Origin: Fibrobacterota bacterium
Lineage (GTDB): Bacteria > Fibrobacterota > Fibrobacteria > UBA11236
Length of the DNA: 64,000 nucleotides
Direction: 5' to 3'
Assembly: GCA_028287505.1 (NCBI GenBank)
Contig: JAQBPN010000114.1
Location: 1 to 64,000, forward strand
Shown: positions 50,789-59,105 of the stretch, piece by piece
Position numbering within the stretch: the first letter of the stretch is position 1
Layout: every line of letters starts with the position of its first letter
Translations under genes and position numbers: made by a program
The notes under the pieces: generated by a model
The model's database searches: none
What the model was told of the DNA's origin: nothing
Seen by the model: the letters and a program-made list of their open reading frames with translations, nothing else

Positions 50789-51586
50789 ATGAAACTCGGG
50801 ATATCGCTTGCTTGCCTATGTCTGTTTCTGCTTTCCTGCAAGGATTCCGGCAACGGCCCCGATGCCGTCGATGCCGGTGAATTCAAAGCGGACTTCAAGG
50901 TCGGGGAGAAAAGGCTTCTCCTGCTCGAATATGCGATGCAGGGGAAAACCTATGGGTTCGATCTCTTCAACCTGGCTGAAATCGAGATTGAAAAGGACAC
51001 GCTTTTCCAAGGCCTGACGGGAAAAATCGTAAAATCCACTTTATCCCAATTCTTGCCCGAATCGACTATTGTGAACGAATACCGCAAGATGCTGGTGCGC
51101 AATGGCGACAGCCTCTTCACCTATCATTTCACCGGCGACGGGCTGCCGTCTCCGTTCCTGTTCGGCCTGGTCAAAAGAGCGGGGTATGACTCTTCGGTTT
51201 TCAACGATAGGACCCTGGACCTGGTCTTTCCGTTCGCCGCGGACAAGCCATGGCAGATCCGTACCCCGGATGATACCTCCGGCGCTCTTCCCCTGGAAAA
51301 AGAATGGATCGGCAACGACACGGTGGCGTTCGACGGCAAGCGGTTCCGGTGCGATGTTTTCCTCATGCATTCCTTCGTTCCCGTCAAATCCTGGATCGCC
51401 TCGGTAGGGCTTCTGAAGGCTGAAATCGATTACGGCACTTCCTATTTCACCGATTCCCTGGGCACGGTCGTGGATTCCGCCGAAAATACGGAACGCTACG
51501 AGTTGTTGGAAATCAATCCTTCGCCCTCCGCTATCGCAACGGCCAAGGAAAAGTACCGGGCCATGACGAAGGAGCATATGCCCTAG
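50789..51586 (+). CDS. Lipoprotein of unknown function
   Basis: A 265-residue lipoprotein (signal MKLGISLACLCLFLLSCKD, lipobox LLSC, C17). The mature part is rich in Asp, Phe and Tyr and mostly beta-predicted (KRLLLLEYAMQGKTYGFDLF, DLVFPFAADKPWQI, RFRCDVFLMHSFV), like large beta-sandwich envelope proteins common in Bacteroidota and Fibrobacterota. No family is recognised. The ATG follows a GGAGGA sequence at 7-nt spacing. It appears monocistronic. Confidence 0.78.
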   Translation: MKLGISLACLCLFLLSCKDSGNGPDAVDAGEFKADFKVGEKRLLLLEYAMQGKTYGFDLFNLAEIEIEKDTLFQGLTGKIVKSTLSQFLPESTIVNEYRKMLVRNGDSLFTYHFTGDGLPSPFLFGLVKRAGYDSSVFNDRTLDLVFPFAADKPWQIRTPDDTSGALPLEKEWIGNDTVAFDGKRFRCDVFLMHSFVPVKSWIASVGLLKAEIDYGTSYFTDSLGTVVDSAENTERYELLEINPSPSAIATAKEKYRAMTKEHMP

Positions 51587-51708
51587 GTCCAGCCCTAGGG
51601 ACTTCCGCCTTCGCCTCCACGGGGGCCCCGCCGAGCATCTTTTCGATTCCCACTTGATCTGGAAGGCGCGGATCGGATTCAGGGCGTTGGAAATATGAAC
51701 GACTACGA

Positions 51709-52596
51709 CTAGGCTTTGCGGATCGCGTCCACCGTATAGAGGGCCAGGGCGGCCCAAATCAATCCGAACGACATCGCATGCATACGCGTGAACGGTTCGT
51801 GGAACCAGACCACCGCCATCACCAGTTGGATGCTCGGACTCAGGTATTGATAGAACCCCAATGTCGACAAAGGCAACCGGCGCGCGGCTCCGTTGAAAAA
51901 GAAGAGCGGCGCCAGGGTGATCGCTCCGGTGCCCAGCAACAGGAACGTGGGCGCGGCCGCGGAGGCGAAAGCCTGGGGAGCGTGATGCCAGGCCAGCCAG
52001 GCCAGGTAAAGCGCCGCCACCGGGGTCAGCCACAGGGTTTCGATGGCCAGGCCGGTCAGGGACTCCACGCCCAAGCGTTTCTTGATATAGCCGTAGAGGG
52101 CGAAGGACAGGGCCAGTCCCAAGGCCACCCAGGGCAATCCGTCATGGTGGAAACCCAGGATGACCACGCCTAGTCCCGCCAGCGCCACGGCCAGGATCTG
52201 GATGGGCGACAGTTTTTCCCGCAGGATGGCCACGCCCATGCCCACGCTCATCAGGGGGTTGATGTAATAGCCCAGGCTGGCCTGCACCAATTCCCCCCGG
52301 TACACCGCATAGATGTAGATGGACCAATTGCAGCCGATGAGAACGGCGCTCAGGAGCAGCAGCATGCGCTTGCGGCGGTCGGCCAGCACTCTCAGGAAAT
52401 CCGGCAAGCGCTTAAGCGCGGCCAACAAAAGCAGGATGGTGACCGCGGACCAGATGACGCGATGGGCCAGGACCTCGCCGAGAGGTATGCCGTGCAGGGC
52501 CTTCCAATAGATGGGAAGCAGGCCCCAAAGGGTGTATGCCGCCAAGGCATACAACACGCCGCTACGGGATTCGGGTTTTTTAGCTGAGGGATCCAC
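51709..52596 (-). CDS. rarD: RarD-type EamA transporter
   Basis: A 295-residue inner-membrane protein with ten predicted helices in two EamA repeats. The opening GVLYALAAYTLWGLLPIYWKAL, the segment VLIGCNWSIYIYAVYRGELVQASLGYYINPL (two parts) and the late STLGFYQYLSPSIQLVM are hallmark RarD motifs. RarD proteins belong to the drug/metabolite transporter superfamily and were linked to chloramphenicol sensitivity; the natural substrate is unknown. It is transcribed alone, 69 bp after the CAP-protein gene. Confidence 0.92.
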   Translation of the reverse strand: MDPSAKKPESRSGVLYALAAYTLWGLLPIYWKALHGIPLGEVLAHRVIWSAVTILLLLAALKRLPDFLRVLADRRKRMLLLLSAVLIGCNWSIYIYAVYRGELVQASLGYYINPLMSVGMGVAILREKLSPIQILAVALAGLGVVILGFHHDGLPWVALGLALSFALYGYIKKRLGVESLTGLAIETLWLTPVAALYLAWLAWHHAPQAFASAAAPTFLLLGTGAITLAPLFFFNGAARRLPLSTLGFYQYLSPSIQLVMAVVWFHEPFTRMHAMSFGLIWAALALYTVDAIRKA

Positions 52597-52665
52597 GGAG
52601 CCGTAAAGATATTCTTTTATGGGCTCCGCCGGAGCGCGCGGGAGGGAATCCCGGGCCGGCCGCGG

Positions 52666-53673
52666 TTACTTGAAGTCGTGGATCACCCACACCGCGCCCG
52701 TGGGCGTGACGTAGATGCCGCAGCCCACCTGGGTGTGGCTGCCTTTGATGTTCTCGTAATGGCCGCCTCCGGGGCCTTCCGCCCACATCATCTTCGCGCC
52801 CTCCGCGACCACGGCGGCCACGGTCTTGTAGCTCTTGAGGGGCCAGCCGGGAATGGCGTTCTCGGCATCGGAGGGGACCGCGTACTTGCTGTAGGCGCTG
52901 AAGTGGCCATGGGCCACGTTGCGCTCGGCATCGTAGCGGGCGCCCTGATCGGCGAAGGCCTCCAGGCTCTTGGACCAGGTCACCGCCTTGGCGCCCACCA
53001 TGGCCCGGTAGGCGTTGATGGTATCCAGGCAGAGCTTTTTTTCCGCGGCGTACATGGCCGTGTCCGTGGCAGACGCGGCCAGGGTGAGCGAAATGCTTTT
53101 CGCGGTGGGGGCGGCCTGCGGAAAGGTTTCCGTCCGGTAATGCGCCATGGTGACGATCAGGTTGTAAGCGGCCGCCGGTTTCGACAGGACTGGCGGAGGA
53201 GGGGGAGTCCGATCCGCATCTGCGGCGGCGGCGATCCGGGTGCGCGGCGCATTGGCCAAGGGAAAAGTCTTGCCGGCGGAAGCGTCCCCGATGGGGGCGG
53301 ACAGCAGCAGGGTCGCGGCGACGTGGCGTCCGGAAGCGGCGCGGCCGGTCAGAAGATAGCGATCCGGAATGGCGCCAGCGGAGAAGACCCCGGAGAAGGG
53401 CGCCTGCGGTTTGGGATCGGCATAGAAGGCCGCGGCCAATCCGTTCCCGGAAAGGGTGAAGCTGCCATCCGCGCCCGACTGGCCGATCACGTCGCTGCCG
53501 TCCACCTTGATAAGGGCCCAGGGCACGCCGGCGCCGGTCTCGTCGATCACTTTTCCGGAATAGCCGATGGTTTCGGCGCGCGCGGATACGGTACATAGGA
53601 AAGCGAAAACCAGGACGCTGTGAAGCGGGGAAATCGTCATTTTTTCGCAAAGCTTTTCAAGGGCGCTATACAT
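52666..53673 (-). CDS. Secreted CAP (SCP/PR1) domain protein
   Basis: A 335-residue exported protein. The signal peptide ends VSARA near residue 33, then a carboxypeptidase-regulatory-like beta domain (about 36-85, GYSGKVIDETGAGVPWALIKV). A Pro-rich linker follows, then a CAP domain (about 205-335): LCLDTINAYRAMVGAKAVTW, GHYENIKGSHTQVGCGIYV and WVIHDFK. The first CAP-site His is H246 (VAHGHFSAY region). CAP domains bind sterols or lipids or act as peptidases; the function here is unknown. ATG 53673 is firm because of an AAGGAGG site at 6-nt spacing. Confidence 0.88.
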   Translation of the reverse strand: MYSALEKLCEKMTISPLHSVLVFAFLCTVSARAETIGYSGKVIDETGAGVPWALIKVDGSDVIGQSGADGSFTLSGNGLAAAFYADPKPQAPFSGVFSAGAIPDRYLLTGRAASGRHVAATLLLSAPIGDASAGKTFPLANAPRTRIAAAADADRTPPPPPVLSKPAAAYNLIVTMAHYRTETFPQAAPTAKSISLTLAASATDTAMYAAEKKLCLDTINAYRAMVGAKAVTWSKSLEAFADQGARYDAERNVAHGHFSAYSKYAVPSDAENAIPGWPLKSYKTVAAVVAEGAKMMWAEGPGGGHYENIKGSHTQVGCGIYVTPTGAVWVIHDFK

Positions 53674-53837
53674 GAGCAGCCTCCTTTGACGGAGAGTAGC
53701 CTAATGGATTTGGAAAACCTGCGCCCGGTGCCGTGTAAACGGCGCGGGGTCAACCTGTTCTGAGTATAGACTCCAGAAACGGAGAAATCAATCGGAAACA
53801 AAGCGCGGATTTCCGCGCATTCGCGGGGGGATCGGAA

Positions 53838-54290
53838 CTAATCGAGCCGCTTTAACTTGCGGGCGATTAAAGAATCCAATGCGAGCAGACCGGGTCCGGA
53901 TACGATGAGCCATGCCAGCAGCACCATGTAGAGATATTCGGAAAAGCCGATGAGGTCCGAGAAGCCGTGAAGCTCGGACTTCTTGGCGGTGGCGATGGCT
54001 ACGAACATGATGATGGTCAAGGGAACCGAGGCGATACGGGTGAAAAGACCGGCCAGGAGGAGCAGGCCGCCGGCGAATTCCGTGGTGGCCACCAGGTGGG
54101 CATGGAAGGCGGGCGCGGGAAGCCCCAGATCCGTAAAGAAGCCGGTGACCTTGTCCAGATGATGGAGCTTGCCCCATCCGGATTCCACGAAGACCCAGCC
54201 CACCGTGATGCGGGCGATGAGCGGGGGGAGCCATGCGAAAAAGTCCAGCAGGCCGCGGATGCGATTGATGATTTGCGCCAAAGCCGTCAT
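53838..54290 (-). CDS. DoxX family membrane protein
   Basis: A 150-residue four-helix inner-membrane protein. DoxX features are clear: ARITVGWVFVESGWGKLHH in helix 1, LVATTEFAGGLLLLAGLFTR in helix 2, TIIMFVAIATAKKSELHG in helix 3, and a last helix with YLYMVLLAWLIVSGPGLLALD. Members occur in quinone or sulfur redox contexts and envelope stress, without one fixed role. The frame is open far upstream, but the family start is ATG 54290. It lies 89 bp downstream of the PEP carboxykinase-like gene on the same strand. Confidence 0.88.
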   Translation of the reverse strand: MTALAQIINRIRGLLDFFAWLPPLIARITVGWVFVESGWGKLHHLDKVTGFFTDLGLPAPAFHAHLVATTEFAGGLLLLAGLFTRIASVPLTIIMFVAIATAKKSELHGFSDLIGFSEYLYMVLLAWLIVSGPGLLALDSLIARKLKRLD

Positions 54291-54379
54291 GTCCGGTATC
54301 CTTCCGATTGGAACGCCCAAGATAGCAATCGGAGGGTAGGTCGCCGCGGGTGCGGCGACGTTACGGTATCGGATCGATT

Positions 54380-57300
54380 TTAAAGGACAGGATCGATTCC
54401 CAGCGTGCCCGTCAGGCTTTCCAGATAACTGGAGCGTCCCGCGGCCTTCAGGCTCTTGTCCGCCATGGCCAACCTGCGGTTCAGTCCCAGGCGGTTGGCG
54501 GCCGGGCGGTTGCCGTCCGCGCCGATGAAGTCCTTCAGGTAATCCCGATGGCGGGACCAGAGATCCTTGTCCTTCTCCTGTTGGCGCACCAGGCGGGCCC
54601 GGTACCAATCCGACTTGAGCATTTCCGCGGCGGTGAACATCTTGCGGAGTTCCGGGCTGCCCAGGGTGCGGCCGTGCCAGGATCCTTTGGCCATGATATG
54701 CAGCAATGCCTGCAGGGGCGGGCACGCGCTTTCCACGCTGCCGTCCTCGAAGTAGAACTGCGCGGCGGCGCGCTGGGCCTCGGCGATGTTCTCCACGCCG
54801 TCGGCGAAGTCCTGCGCGTTCTGCAATTCCGGTTCCAGCATGTCCTGCGGGAATACGGCCAGGGGATCCGAGAAGATGCGGCCCAGGTAGGCGTGCACGA
54901 AGCGGGTGTTGATTCGATACCCAAGGCGCCCGGCGGGGATCACCTTGCCTTTTTTTCCCTTGGGCTTGATGTCCGTGACCAAGGAGAGATACCCGCCTTC
55001 GATGAGCTTGCCGGCGTCGCGTTCTTCCGGGGTCATCCGGCACCACAGTTCCGGGAGCAGCAGGCTCATGTCATGATCCACCCGGTACTTGCCGCCGATG
55101 TGGCCGGCGGGAGTCGAGAAAATCTTCAGGTCCGTGAGGATGAAGGACACCATGGCCGCGTTGAGATCGGCGGTGGGCCACAGGGCGTTGAACGGTCCCT
55201 TGGTGAGGGCGCCTTCCGATCCCGCGCCCGTGGTGGACGGGGATTTGCCGGTGGGACTGGCGATGAAGTCCATGAAGGCTTCCGGCAGTTCCTGGAAATG
55301 CAGGGGATTGTAGACGGCCAGGGGCTTGATGCCGGCCTCCCGATCGGGCGGATTGTTGCGCCGGCCGATGAGCACCGCGTCCACGGGGCTGGCCACGGGC
55401 GCGTCGGCGGCGAGCTTGCGCTGGAGCCGGATGCCGGTGTGGGCCACGAACACGGACCAGGGATCGACCAGATCGGGACGGTTCTGCAGGTAACGCACGT
55501 TGGCGTTGGGCTTGCCGTCGGTCATGCGCGGCCGGGAGGTGCACACGAACCAGCCGAAATCCAGGGCCGAGGCCCTTTCCACCACCTGCCGCATGGGCGG
55601 CGTGTACTTGCCCATGTCGATGGCGTCCTGCATCATGTTGCGCGCCTCCTCCACGGGAAGCGGCTCGTAATTGGACATGAAATTGTTGGACTCGGAGAAG
55701 TCCTTTTCGGCCTGGCGATCCAATCCCGGAACGATGGCGTCGTCCGGCCGCTGGAACAGGCGGTACTCGCAATTCTGCACGTACTTGAGCGAGGCGGGGG
55801 TAACGGGCGCGGTACCCGGCTTCTTGCCGTTGCCGTTCAAGTGGGCCGCGGCGGCGCGCGCGGGCATGGGCAGCACGGCGGAGACGGTGATGTCGTCCTC
55901 CACCTGGAGCTTGTAGGCGGGCACGAAATCCGTGCGCAGGCGGAACACGCGCCAGTTGCCGTGCTCCTCGGTGCCCACCTTCAGGTAGCTGGAGACCAGG
56001 CGGCGATGGTGGAAGCTCAGCTCATGGCCGGGCCGTCCGTCCACGACGTCCACGGAGAAATGGGAACGGATGTCGTCGCCCCATTCCGGACGGTAGAAGC
56101 GCTTGATGGTGAAGACCAGGGACCGCACATGGGGCGGGATTTTCCGCAGCCAGCGGTTGTATTCCTCGGTGTATTCGGCCGAAGGCGTCAGCAGGCGCAC
56201 CACCGAGCCCAGGGAGCGGGTGGGGCTGAGGATTTCCCGGGCCAGCGCCTGCTTGGTCCTGTCCTTGGGCGGGACCTTGAAGCGGTTGCTGAAGTCGCGA
56301 TGGATGATTTTCTCCGCGGCCTCGAAATCCTTGCCGAAGTCCTGGATGTAGAAGCTGCGGTACAGGATGGATTCCGCGATGGACTTGGAGATTTCGCTTT
56401 TGCCCCCGCCGGACACGGTGCAGGGCTTGTGGCACAACAGGCCTTCGGCCACCGTGCCGATCAAGCGCCAGGTGGGCGCATCCGGGTGTTTCTCCATGCG
56501 CACTTTGTAGCCGCTGGGATAGATGTAGACGTGATTGGGCAGCAGGCGCAGGGTTTTGGCCTTGCCGTCCTTGCTCCAGACGATCTTCTGATCCAGCAGG
56601 GACATCTCCGCGTCCTCGGCCAGGTAGATGACCGAAGGATGGCGCTTGTCCACGCCGTAGCCGTCCGGATGGATGGCCATGAAATCGCCCATCAGCTTCT
56701 TCACCTCTTTGAAGGAATATCCCTTCTGCCGGATGTAGGACGCGTTATGCTGGGTGAAATCGCCCAGGCTGTAGCTGGGGAAAATCAGGGCGCCGCCCGC
56801 ATGCTCTTCTTCGCTGACGCCGCTCAGGTTGCACGCGAAGCCGATCATGGTCTTCACTTCTTTTTTGCAATACCCGAAGTAATTGTCCGCGATGATGGTG
56901 AAGATGACCCCGTCCTTGGACGTGATGGTGGCCTTGAAGGCCTTGCCTTCGTTGTAAAGTTCCGCGGGGTCGCTCCAGCACATGCCATGCTTCTTCTGCA
57001 GGGGCGTGGCCTCGGAAACGTTGGGCAGCCCCAGATCCTTCTTGCGCACCCGCGTCAGGTGCGGGGCCAGGATGACGCAACCGGTGGCGCCGGTGAAATG
57101 CTCCGGATCCAGTCCGGCGTCGTTCTCCGGCAGGTAGGGATCCCCCGCGTTGCCGAAGATGGATTCCACGAAGTCCAGATTGGAGACCAGGCTGCCGGGA
57201 GCGAAGAAGCGGATCTCCATGTCCCGGTATGCGCGCAGGCCGGGCACTTCCGGGCTGACCAGCGGGCGGATGAACAGGGAGGTGAAGACGCGCGCGGGCC

Positions 57301-57889
57301 GCTTGAAGCCCGTGGTGAAAGGGAGTTCCAGGAGGCTGGCGGGCGGGTTGAGGGCGTTCCACAGGAGGCCGGCGAAGGCGACCTTGGGCACGGCCTTTTT
57401 GTCCGCGGCGATGGGCAGTCCGCCTTCGCAGACGTGGAAGGTGCCTTTGGTGGTGCGCTTGTCGGTGGCCGGATTGTGCAGCACCCCCTGGGTGGTGCGG
57501 TAGGACTTCACGTATTCGGACTCGAAGGTGTCCCCTTCGGCCGGGATGGACAGGGTGCGCGCCAGGCCGTGGAAATCCATGTGCAGGGTGCGCAAGGGCA
57601 GATCGAGGCGGCCGGGAAGGGGTGTGTCCGCGAAGTGCATGTCCAGGAAGGCCTGCAGGCGGGCATCCAAGGGGCAGAGCGGTTGGGGATAGCCGCGGAA
57701 CTTCTCCTGCAGCTTGCGGATGAGGTCGGCGGTATGGGCCATGAAATCCGGGCCGTGGCCGTTGACCGGGAGCTCAAGGCCGGTGGCCATCATCTTGAGG
57801 CGGATGACCGGAAGGATTTTTTCCGAATCGGGCGCCACCGATGCGCCTTGATCGAAGCCCAAGCGCGTTCGCGAATGCGTTGTATTCAT
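54380..57889 (-). CDS. Probable PPi-dependent phosphoenolpyruvate carboxykinase
   Basis: A 1169-residue cytoplasmic protein, the largest in the window. Its size fits the PPi-type PEP carboxykinases described in Entamoeba and Propionibacterium (about 130 kDa), which interconvert PEP + CO2 + Pi with oxaloacetate + PPi. Visible motifs are CTVSGGGKSEISKS (490-503, a phosphate-binding-like loop), IGRRNNPPDREAGIKPLAVY (841-860) and ASPTGKSPSTTGAGSEGAL (877-895). I know no other family of this size with them. The ATG at 57889 has a GGAGGAAG site. The membrane pyrophosphatase at the window start supports PPi-based metabolism. The identity rests on memory of the family, not on alignment. Confidence 0.6.
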   Translation of the reverse strand: MNTTHSRTRLGFDQGASVAPDSEKILPVIRLKMMATGLELPVNGHGPDFMAHTADLIRKLQEKFRGYPQPLCPLDARLQAFLDMHFADTPLPGRLDLPLRTLHMDFHGLARTLSIPAEGDTFESEYVKSYRTTQGVLHNPATDKRTTKGTFHVCEGGLPIAADKKAVPKVAFAGLLWNALNPPASLLELPFTTGFKRPARVFTSLFIRPLVSPEVPGLRAYRDMEIRFFAPGSLVSNLDFVESIFGNAGDPYLPENDAGLDPEHFTGATGCVILAPHLTRVRKKDLGLPNVSEATPLQKKHGMCWSDPAELYNEGKAFKATITSKDGVIFTIIADNYFGYCKKEVKTMIGFACNLSGVSEEEHAGGALIFPSYSLGDFTQHNASYIRQKGYSFKEVKKLMGDFMAIHPDGYGVDKRHPSVIYLAEDAEMSLLDQKIVWSKDGKAKTLRLLPNHVYIYPSGYKVRMEKHPDAPTWRLIGTVAEGLLCHKPCTVSGGGKSEISKSIAESILYRSFYIQDFGKDFEAAEKIIHRDFSNRFKVPPKDRTKQALAREILSPTRSLGSVVRLLTPSAEYTEEYNRWLRKIPPHVRSLVFTIKRFYRPEWGDDIRSHFSVDVVDGRPGHELSFHHRRLVSSYLKVGTEEHGNWRVFRLRTDFVPAYKLQVEDDITVSAVLPMPARAAAAHLNGNGKKPGTAPVTPASLKYVQNCEYRLFQRPDDAIVPGLDRQAEKDFSESNNFMSNYEPLPVEEARNMMQDAIDMGKYTPPMRQVVERASALDFGWFVCTSRPRMTDGKPNANVRYLQNRPDLVDPWSVFVAHTGIRLQRKLAADAPVASPVDAVLIGRRNNPPDREAGIKPLAVYNPLHFQELPEAFMDFIASPTGKSPSTTGAGSEGALTKGPFNALWPTADLNAAMVSFILTDLKIFSTPAGHIGGKYRVDHDMSLLLPELWCRMTPEERDAGKLIEGGYLSLVTDIKPKGKKGKVIPAGRLGYRINTRFVHAYLGRIFSDPLAVFPQDMLEPELQNAQDFADGVENIAEAQRAAAQFYFEDGSVESACPPLQALLHIMAKGSWHGRTLGSPELRKMFTAAEMLKSDWYRARLVRQQEKDKDLWSRHRDYLKDFIGADGNRPAANRLGLNRRLAMADKSLKAAGRSSYLESLTGTLGIDPVL

Positions 57890-58118
57890 TCTTCCTCCGT
57901 CTCCACCTGCAGATTCATGTCCATCCGGAATCAAAGGCTCCGGCCCGCCCGCGTTGCACAGCAAGCGGAAGCCCCCCGCGAGGTCGGAAATATAATTCCG
58001 CCGTGCCCGTTCCGCGAAGCCAAATACCGGCGCCGGCGGCCCGGTTCCGCGCGGCTTTCCTCAAGTTTCCCCAGGCCCTCGTACACGCCGGTTGGAAACG
58101 CCCCCGCGGGACGCCCGG

Positions 58119-59105
58119 CTATTGCTGGAATTGGTGTTGCGACTGCGTATCGAGGGCGAAAAAGGTTTCGAAGATGCCTTCGCCCACCTGTCCCAGGCCC
58201 GTCTGCAAATCGTCCAGGAACTCGTGCAGGCCCTGGTTGATGACTTCTTCCACGTTGGTATACGCCAGGTTCGCGCGCAGGCGGGCCACGGTCTTCTCGG
58301 CATTGTTCCGGAAGGAGCCCATGGGCGTGCCGGAAAGGCTCAAAAGGCATTCTTCCGCATGCTCCAGGCAGTACAGGATGGCGCGGGGGAACTCCCGGTC
58401 CAGGACCAGGAAATCCACCACCTTCTCCGGGACGATGCGCCCATGGCGGCGCCGGAACATTTCATAGCCGCTCACCGAATGCAGGAGGGCGGCCCAGAGC
58501 AGATCGTCCACCACCGATCCCACGTCCGCGGGAGTGGGGAGCAGGATGAAGTATTTGACGTCCAGGATGCGCGAAGTCTGATCGGCGCGTTCCAGGTAGC
58601 GCCCCAGTTTGAGGAAATGGTATTCCTCGCCCCGGGACATGGTGGATTCCACGATGCCCTCGAACATGTAGCTGGCCGTGCGGATCTCGGTGAAGAAATC
58701 GTGGGGCGATTCCGCCGCGCGCCGGCGCGCCTCGGAGGAGTTCAGGTAGTGGTAGAACTTGTTGAGATGCTCCCAGGCCTCCAGGGCCAGGGATCCGCGC
58801 ACCTGGCGGGCGTTTTCGCGCGCCTTGGTCACGCAGGATACGATGGAGTTGGGATAATCCTGATCGAAGGCGAGAAAGCGCATGATGGCCGCCCCGCGAT
58901 CGCGCGCGGCCATGCCTTCCCCGTATTTCTCCAGGAACAACACCTGGTCCCCGGCCGCGGCCACCAGCGGCATCCACTGCTTGCCGGGATTGTTGGGTCC
59001 GTCCAGGGAGGCTTCCAGGCTCACGTCCACGTAGCGCGCCACGTTTTCCGCCCGTTCGATGTATCGGGCCATCCAGTATATGGAATCCGCCACCCGGCTC
59101 AGCAT
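58119..59105 (-). CDS. Alpha-E domain protein (DUF403)
   Basis: A 328-residue all-helical alpha-E protein. The opening MLSRVADSIYWMARYIERAENVAR is the hallmark, as are TSYMFEGI-type segments (ASYMFEGIVESTMSRGEE), FLKLGRYLERADQTSRILDVK and the late HEFLDDLQTGLGQ. These proteins occur next to circularly permuted ATP-grasp enzymes and are thought to assist them in making a peptide-like product. Its ATG at 59105 overlaps the ATP-grasp stop codon by 7 bp. The usual third partner, a transglutaminase-like protein, is not adjacent. Confidence 0.92.
   Translation of the reverse strand: MLSRVADSIYWMARYIERAENVARYVDVSLEASLDGPNNPGKQWMPLVAAAGDQVLFLEKYGEGMAARDRGAAIMRFLAFDQDYPNSIVSCVTKARENARQVRGSLALEAWEHLNKFYHYLNSSEARRRAAESPHDFFTEIRTASYMFEGIVESTMSRGEEYHFLKLGRYLERADQTSRILDVKYFILLPTPADVGSVVDDLLWAALLHSVSGYEMFRRRHGRIVPEKVVDFLVLDREFPRAILYCLEHAEECLLSLSGTPMGSFRNNAEKTVARLRANLAYTNVEEVINQGLHEFLDDLQTGLGQVGEGIFETFFALDTQSQHQFQQ

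Noticed and set aside
54350-58240. A 1296-codon open frame on the + strand
   Set aside because: It lies antisense to the PEP carboxykinase-like gene, is full of Gly, Ala, Arg and Val runs, and has no recognisable domain. GC-rich genes often leave such antisense frames open.
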